From NCBI GenBank assembly GCA_964250755.1, contig CAXUHB010000018.1, forward strand, positions 1 through 64,000: a stretch of 64,000 bases of DNA, read 5' to 3'. Numbering within the stretch: position 1 is the stretch's first letter; every line of letters begins with the position of its first letter. Source of the DNA: DASWOJ01 sp964250755 (GTDB lineage Bacteria; Pseudomonadota; Alphaproteobacteria; Acetobacterales; Acetobacteraceae). The position numbers were made by a program, and so were the translations under genes. This document shows positions 60,051 through 64,000 of this stretch, piece by piece. A model generated the notes under the pieces. That model searched no databases, was not told where the DNA came from, and saw nothing but the letters and a program-made list of their open reading frames with translations.

Positions 60051-63000
60051 ATGCCACGGTCCCCAACGTCTCCCAAGCGCAACCGCCCTGCCCCACCACC
60101 CCGGCGTGCAGTGTTCACCATCGTGTCGGCCAACTACGTCGCCTATGCCGCCACCCTGATGCAGTCAGTGCGCCAGCATGACCCGGACGCCCACCGCTTC
60201 GTCATCCTGGTGGACCCGGCGCAGGACTTTCCCGGCCTGGACCTGGCGGCAACCGTCGTGCCCGCCGAGTCCCTCGGCATCGCGGGCTTCGCCAACATGG
60301 CCCTGTGGTACGGCGTGATGGAGCTGAACACGGCGGTGAAGCCGTCGGTGTTCCTGCACTTGTTCGCGCAGGGCTTCGGCCAGGTGATCTACCTGGACCC
60401 CGATATCCTTGCGGCGGCGGCGCTGCGCGCCGTGTGGGACGGGCTGGACGGGCACAGCTGCGTGCTGACGCCGCATCACATGCAGCCGCTGCAGGATGGC
60501 GGCCACCCCGGCGACCTCGCGATCATGAAGTCCGGCGTCTATAACCTGGGCTTCCTGGGGCTGTGCGGCGACGCCGACGGAACTCGGCTCGCGCGCTGGT
60601 GGGCGGACCGGCTCCTGACGGGCTGCCGGGTGGACATCCCCGGTCACATGTTCACCGACCAGCGCTGGATGGACCTGGCGCCCGCCTTCGTGCCGCGCAC
60701 GCTCATCCTGCGCCACCCCGGCTGCAACCTGGCCTATTGGAACCTGCCCCACCGGGACGTGCGCGGCTCCGTCCGGGCCGGATTCACGGTGGACGGGCAG
60801 CCCCTGGTGTTCGCGCACTTCAGCGGCATTGATCCCGGCGACCCCGCCAGCTTCTCCAAGCACCAGGACCGCTATGCCGTGGACACCCTGCCGCGGCCGA
60901 TGGCGGCGCTCTGCGCGGACTACCGCCGGCGCGTGCTGGGCAACGGCTGGGCGTCGTCGCGCGCGCTGCCCTACGCCTACGCCCGCTTCCCCGACGGACG
61001 GCGGATCGAGCCATGGATGCGCCGCTGGCTGCTGCGGGCGCTGGATGCCGGGCATATCGGGGCGGGCCAGCCGCTGCGTATCGCCTCGGATCATTTCGAC
61101 CAGCCGGAGGACCCGGCGGCGGGCCTGCCGGTCACCCGCCTGATGCACCAGCTCTGGCTGGACCGCCCGGACCTGCAAGCCCACTTCCCCGTCGCGTCCC
61201 GTGCGGGGGCAGAGGCGTATCACGCCTGGTTCCTGTCCGGCGAGGCCGAGCGCAGCGGGGTGGACCCGCGCAGCGTCGCCGCCGCGCGCCGGCTGGGGCG
61301 GCATCCCGCCGCCGCCATGCCGCCCTGGCCGCCGGTGTCGGCTTCGGCCTGGTCCGGCCCCGCGTCCCAGGCCGGCGCCTACGCCGCAGAGCCTTTGCGG
61401 TTCGGCCTGGACGGCACCCCGGCCATGCTGCCGCGCGGCCTGGCGCTGCTGTGGGAGCGCCGGGCGGACCTGCAGCGCCATTTCCCGCTGCGGACGGTGC
61501 AGGACCTGGAGTCCTATGCCGGCTGGTGCATCACCCACGGCCTGCATGACGGCGTGGTCGCCCCAGGGACGATCTCGCCGGAGTTCGTGGCCTGGCTGAA
61601 CGAGCCTGCGGCCGGGCCGCCCCCCTCCGGCGCGACGTCCCCCACCGACGTGACGCTGACGCGCGCGCTGGCGCTGACGCAGGGCTGCCCGTTGGGCCGC
61701 ACGTCGCTGCCGCCCACCGCCGGCTTTCCCGGGGACCGCACGGCGCGGCTGTCCCATGCGATGTGGTTCGCCTACCTGGCCCCGCGCCTGCTGCGCTGGC
61801 CGGAGGCGCTGACGGCGCCGGTCAAGGCGTGGTTCGCGGAGCGGAGCGAGGTGGAGGCGGCCGGGTTCAGCCTCAACCGGGCGGCGGTCGTGCTGTGGTG
61901 GCTGCGGGCGGACGTGGCGGCGGCGCACCCGCTGTTCGACGGCCAGTCCCGGTGCGAATACCTGTTGTGGCTGCTGCTGCATGGGCTGCGGGAGCTGGAC
62001 GTGCCGGTGGCCGACCTGGATCCGGCGCTGGCGCGTCATCTGCGGACGGAGATGCCGGGGGCGCCGGGCGTCCCCTGGTTCGCCAGCCTGCTGCGCCTCT
62101 GCCGGGCAGACCTGCGGGACGCTTACGATTGGTCCACCGCGAAGGGCAGGGCCGGCCTGGCCGGCTGGTGCCAGGCTTTCCTGATGGCGGAGTACGGCAG
62201 CACCCCGGGCGGGGCGGCGCTGCAGGCGCCTGACGCCGCCGCGCCGCTGGCGCCCGTCCGCGCGGCCCTGGCGCTGACCGGCCACTGGACCGGCAAGACC
62301 GGCGTGGGCGAGCATCTGCGCGGCACCGCCGCCGCGCTGCGCAAGGCAGGGTTCGACGACTTCGTGGTCGTGGATGCACCCAGCGGGCGGATGCACCGCC
62401 CGGACGGCGACCCGCTTCCCGTCGGCACGCCCCTGCACGTGGAGCGGAACGTCGTCCACATGAACGCCGAGACCGCGCCGGAGGATTGGACCCGCCTGCA
62501 GGCCTTGGGCGTGCGCGCCGCCCGCACGGTGGGCTGGTGGGCGTGGGAGCTGGAGACGCTGCCGACGCGCTGGCTCACGTCGTTCAGCTTCTATGACGAG
62601 GTCTGGGCGATCAGCGCCTTCACCGCCGCGGCGCTGCGCCGCCCCGGGCTGCGGCCCGTGCGCCAGGTGCCGCAGGCCGTGACCTTGCCGGACGGGTTCA
62701 AGCCGCCGGGGCGGGCGGCCTGCGGCCTGCCTGAGCAGGAGACGGTATTCCTGTTCATGTTCGACCCCTACTCCTATGCGTCCCGCAAGAACCCGGAAGG
62801 CGTCGTGCGCGCCTTCGCCCTGGCCTTCCCCGCCGGGGACGAGCCGGTGCGCCTGGTCATCAAGACCCACCACGGCGCGGACTTCCCCGAGGTGCTGGCC
62901 CCGCTGCGCGCCCTGACGGCGGACCCGCGGATCGAGCTGCGGGACGCCTACATGGACCGCGCCGGGGTGCTGGGGCTGGTCGCGGCGGCAGACGCCTTCG

Positions 63001-63485
63001 TGTCCCTGCACCGGTCTGAGGGCTTTGGGCGCGGCCCGGCAGAGGCGATGCTGCTGGGCAAGCCGGTGATCCTGACGGACTACTCCGGCACGCAGGACCT
63101 TGCGGACGCGGACACGGCGCTGCTGGTGCCGTGCCGCCTGGTGCCGGTCGCGCCGGACGAGTACGTCGGCGTCGAGGGCCAGCGCTGGGCCGACCCGGAC
63201 TTGAAGGCCGCGGCGGCGCACATGCGCTGGGTGCAGGCAAACCCAGTGGCGGCCCGCGCCCTGGGCGCGCGGGCGCAGGCGCGGGTGGAGGCGCGCTGCG
63301 GGGCGGAGGCTGCCGCGGCGCAGGTGATGGCGGCGCTGGAATTGACGGCTGGCCCAGCCAAGCCCGGGGCGCGCGGAACCGGCAGGGCCAACACGGGCAG
63401 CGCCAAGCGTGCCGCCGCCGCGCCCAGCCCGGCCCGCACGGCCGGGCCGCCCGCGCGGAGGCCATCCCGTCCCGCCTTGACCTAG
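60051..63485 (+). CDS. multidomain glycosyltransferase (GT-A type N-domain, repeats, GT4 C-domain)
   Basis: A 1144-residue protein. The N-terminal ~290 residues look like a GT-A transferase: FTIVSANYVAYAATLMQSVRQHDPDAHRFVILVD, QVIYLDPDILAAAALRAVW (DxD-like) and GVYNLGFLG. Residues ~340-750 contain four diverged copies of a motif LW-x3-ADL-x3-FP...Y-x-x-W. The C-terminal GT4 part (~760-1100) has GHWTGKTGVGEHLRGTAAALRKAGF, VGWWAWELETLP, FDPYSYASRKNPEGVVRAF and SLHRSEGFGRGPAEAMLLGKPVI. The tail is Ala/Pro/Arg-rich. ATG at 60051 is preferred over TTG at 60048. It is adjacent and divergent to rpfF. Confidence 0.85.
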   Translation: MPRSPTSPKRNRPAPPPRRAVFTIVSANYVAYAATLMQSVRQHDPDAHRFVILVDPAQDFPGLDLAATVVPAESLGIAGFANMALWYGVMELNTAVKPSVFLHLFAQGFGQVIYLDPDILAAAALRAVWDGLDGHSCVLTPHHMQPLQDGGHPGDLAIMKSGVYNLGFLGLCGDADGTRLARWWADRLLTGCRVDIPGHMFTDQRWMDLAPAFVPRTLILRHPGCNLAYWNLPHRDVRGSVRAGFTVDGQPLVFAHFSGIDPGDPASFSKHQDRYAVDTLPRPMAALCADYRRRVLGNGWASSRALPYAYARFPDGRRIEPWMRRWLLRALDAGHIGAGQPLRIASDHFDQPEDPAAGLPVTRLMHQLWLDRPDLQAHFPVASRAGAEAYHAWFLSGEAERSGVDPRSVAAARRLGRHPAAAMPPWPPVSASAWSGPASQAGAYAAEPLRFGLDGTPAMLPRGLALLWERRADLQRHFPLRTVQDLESYAGWCITHGLHDGVVAPGTISPEFVAWLNEPAAGPPPSGATSPTDVTLTRALALTQGCPLGRTSLPPTAGFPGDRTARLSHAMWFAYLAPRLLRWPEALTAPVKAWFAERSEVEAAGFSLNRAAVVLWWLRADVAAAHPLFDGQSRCEYLLWLLLHGLRELDVPVADLDPALARHLRTEMPGAPGVPWFASLLRLCRADLRDAYDWSTAKGRAGLAGWCQAFLMAEYGSTPGGAALQAPDAAAPLAPVRAALALTGHWTGKTGVGEHLRGTAAALRKAGFDDFVVVDAPSGRMHRPDGDPLPVGTPLHVERNVVHMNAETAPEDWTRLQALGVRAARTVGWWAWELETLPTRWLTSFSFYDEVWAISAFTAAALRRPGLRPVRQVPQAVTLPDGFKPPGRAACGLPEQETVFLFMFDPYSYASRKNPEGVVRAFALAFPAGDEPVRLVIKTHHGADFPEVLAPLRALTADPRIELRDAYMDRAGVLGLVAAADAFVSLHRSEGFGRGPAEAMLLGKPVILTDYSGTQDLADADTALLVPCRLVPVAPDEYVGVEGQRWADPDLKAAAAHMRWVQANPVAARALGARAQARVEARCGAEAAAAQVMAALELTAGPAKPGARGTGRANTGSAKRAAAAPSPARTAGPPARRPSRPALT

Positions 63486-63543
63486 CCAGCCCGCCGCGGC
63501 CTCCCATGCCGAAGCGTAAAGGCGTGGGACGGGAGATGCCGCG

Positions 63544-64000
63544 TCAGGCGGCCGTGCGGCGGCCGACTAGGTGAACGGACAGGTGCGACTCGCTCACCAG
63601 CCGTACCTGGACCGGCTGGCTGGTGAACTCGCTGGCAATGGCGAACACCTGGTTCAGGTCATAGTCGTACATCTGGATCGTGCCCTCCGGCAGCTCGGCC
63701 TCGCTGGGCACGAGGTCGTGCAGCGCGTCGCCGTCCCGGCGGTAGTAGCGGGCGCGAGGCGCCTCGTGGACCATCAGGTCGCGCCGCTTGGCGAAGGCGA
63801 TCTGAATGGCGAACATCCCCCCAGGGACCAGCAAGCCGAGCAAGCGGCGGAACAGGCCGCAGCCGCGGGCGGGCGGGATGTGCTGCAGCACCAGGTGGCT
63901 GTGCACGAAGTCGAACGCGCCTTCGACCCGGGACAGCCGGTCGTCGCCCCGCACCAGCGCGACGTTGGCCAGCCCGGCGTCGCGCAGGTTCTGCTCCGCC
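63544..64000 (-). CDS. SAM-dependent methyltransferase (N-terminus beyond window)
   Basis: The C-terminal 151 residues of a methyltransferase; the frame stays open to the window edge. Visible are RDAGLANVALVRGDD and a post-I motif FDFVHSHLVLQHIPPARG, followed by LLGLLVPGGMFAIQIAF, the typical class I sequence after the SAM site. The C-terminal ~60 residues (TIQMYDYDLNQVFAIASEF ... ESHLSVHLVGRR) form a strand-rich end. It converges on the glycosyltransferase gene and may modify the same glycan. Confidence 0.85.
   Translation of the reverse strand, partial: AEQNLRDAGLANVALVRGDDRLSRVEGAFDFVHSHLVLQHIPPARGCGLFRRLLGLLVPGGMFAIQIAFAKRRDLMVHEAPRARYYRRDGDALHDLVPSEAELPEGTIQMYDYDLNQVFAIASEFTSQPVQVRLVSESHLSVHLVGRRTAA

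Overview
The window is 64 kb of very GC-rich, densely coded chromosomal DNA. Gene content and order suggest an alphaproteobacterium, most likely Acetobacteraceae/Rhodospirillales. The signs are an aminotransferase-hom-glpX-recJ string, a zf-CHCC protein, orphan periplasmic solute-binding proteins with Tat-type leaders, a fused TRAP permease, a lone class I PHA synthase and GTCATTGCGAG-type palindromic repeats. The taxonomy is inferred from this; there is no rRNA gene. No transposase, integrase, phage gene or CRISPR array was seen.

Layout. 1-13 kb: partial tRNA-Arg, lipoprotein hydrolase, zinc protein, polA, thiolase, a TRAP transporter (dctP plus fused dctQM), a GAF-GGDEF protein, recJ. 13-23 kb: glpX, hom and aminotransferase (one minus-strand operon), an OmpA-like lipoprotein divergent from phaC, gamma-carbonic anhydrase, argC, and rplM-rpsI with a visible promoter and terminator. 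23-30 kb: epimerase, M20 amidohydrolase, M29 aminopeptidase, GST, a class A beta-lactamase-fold protein and an MRJP/Yellow-family protein. 30-33 kb: a less GC-rich accessory patch with an orphan CpaE-like ATPase, a CxxC fragment and a YdcZ permease, then tRNA-Ala(CGC). 33-41.6 kb: yggT, folD, a flavin amine oxidase, a hydrolase carrying the full fluoroacetate-dehalogenase residue set, a solute-binding protein, a Uma2 protein, and lutB-lutC-smr without lutA. 41.6-52 kb: surface-glycan genes (two methyltransferases, a TPR/GT2/GT4 glycosyltransferase, then manC, gmd and rmd for GDP-D-rhamnose) with a beta-carbonic anhydrase between them.

The most interesting region is 53.8-59.7 kb, a diffusible-signal-factor (DSF) quorum-sensing locus. 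It holds an RpfF-type DSF synthase, an RpfC-type hybrid sensor kinase with the DSF-sensor-like membrane region, and a REC-PAS-GGDEF-EAL protein translationally coupled to rpfC, in the role held by the HD-GYP protein RpfG in Xanthomonas. It is flanked by glycan genes: a 1144-residue glycosyltransferase follows, and the GDP-rhamnose genes lie just upstream. This suggests that DSF and cyclic-di-GMP control surface polysaccharide here.

Two families of dispersed palindromic repeats lie between genes: four ~97-bp GTCATTGCGAG elements and several CCCTCTCC-GGAGAGGG elements. One element of the second family supplies the C-terminus of a solute-binding protein.
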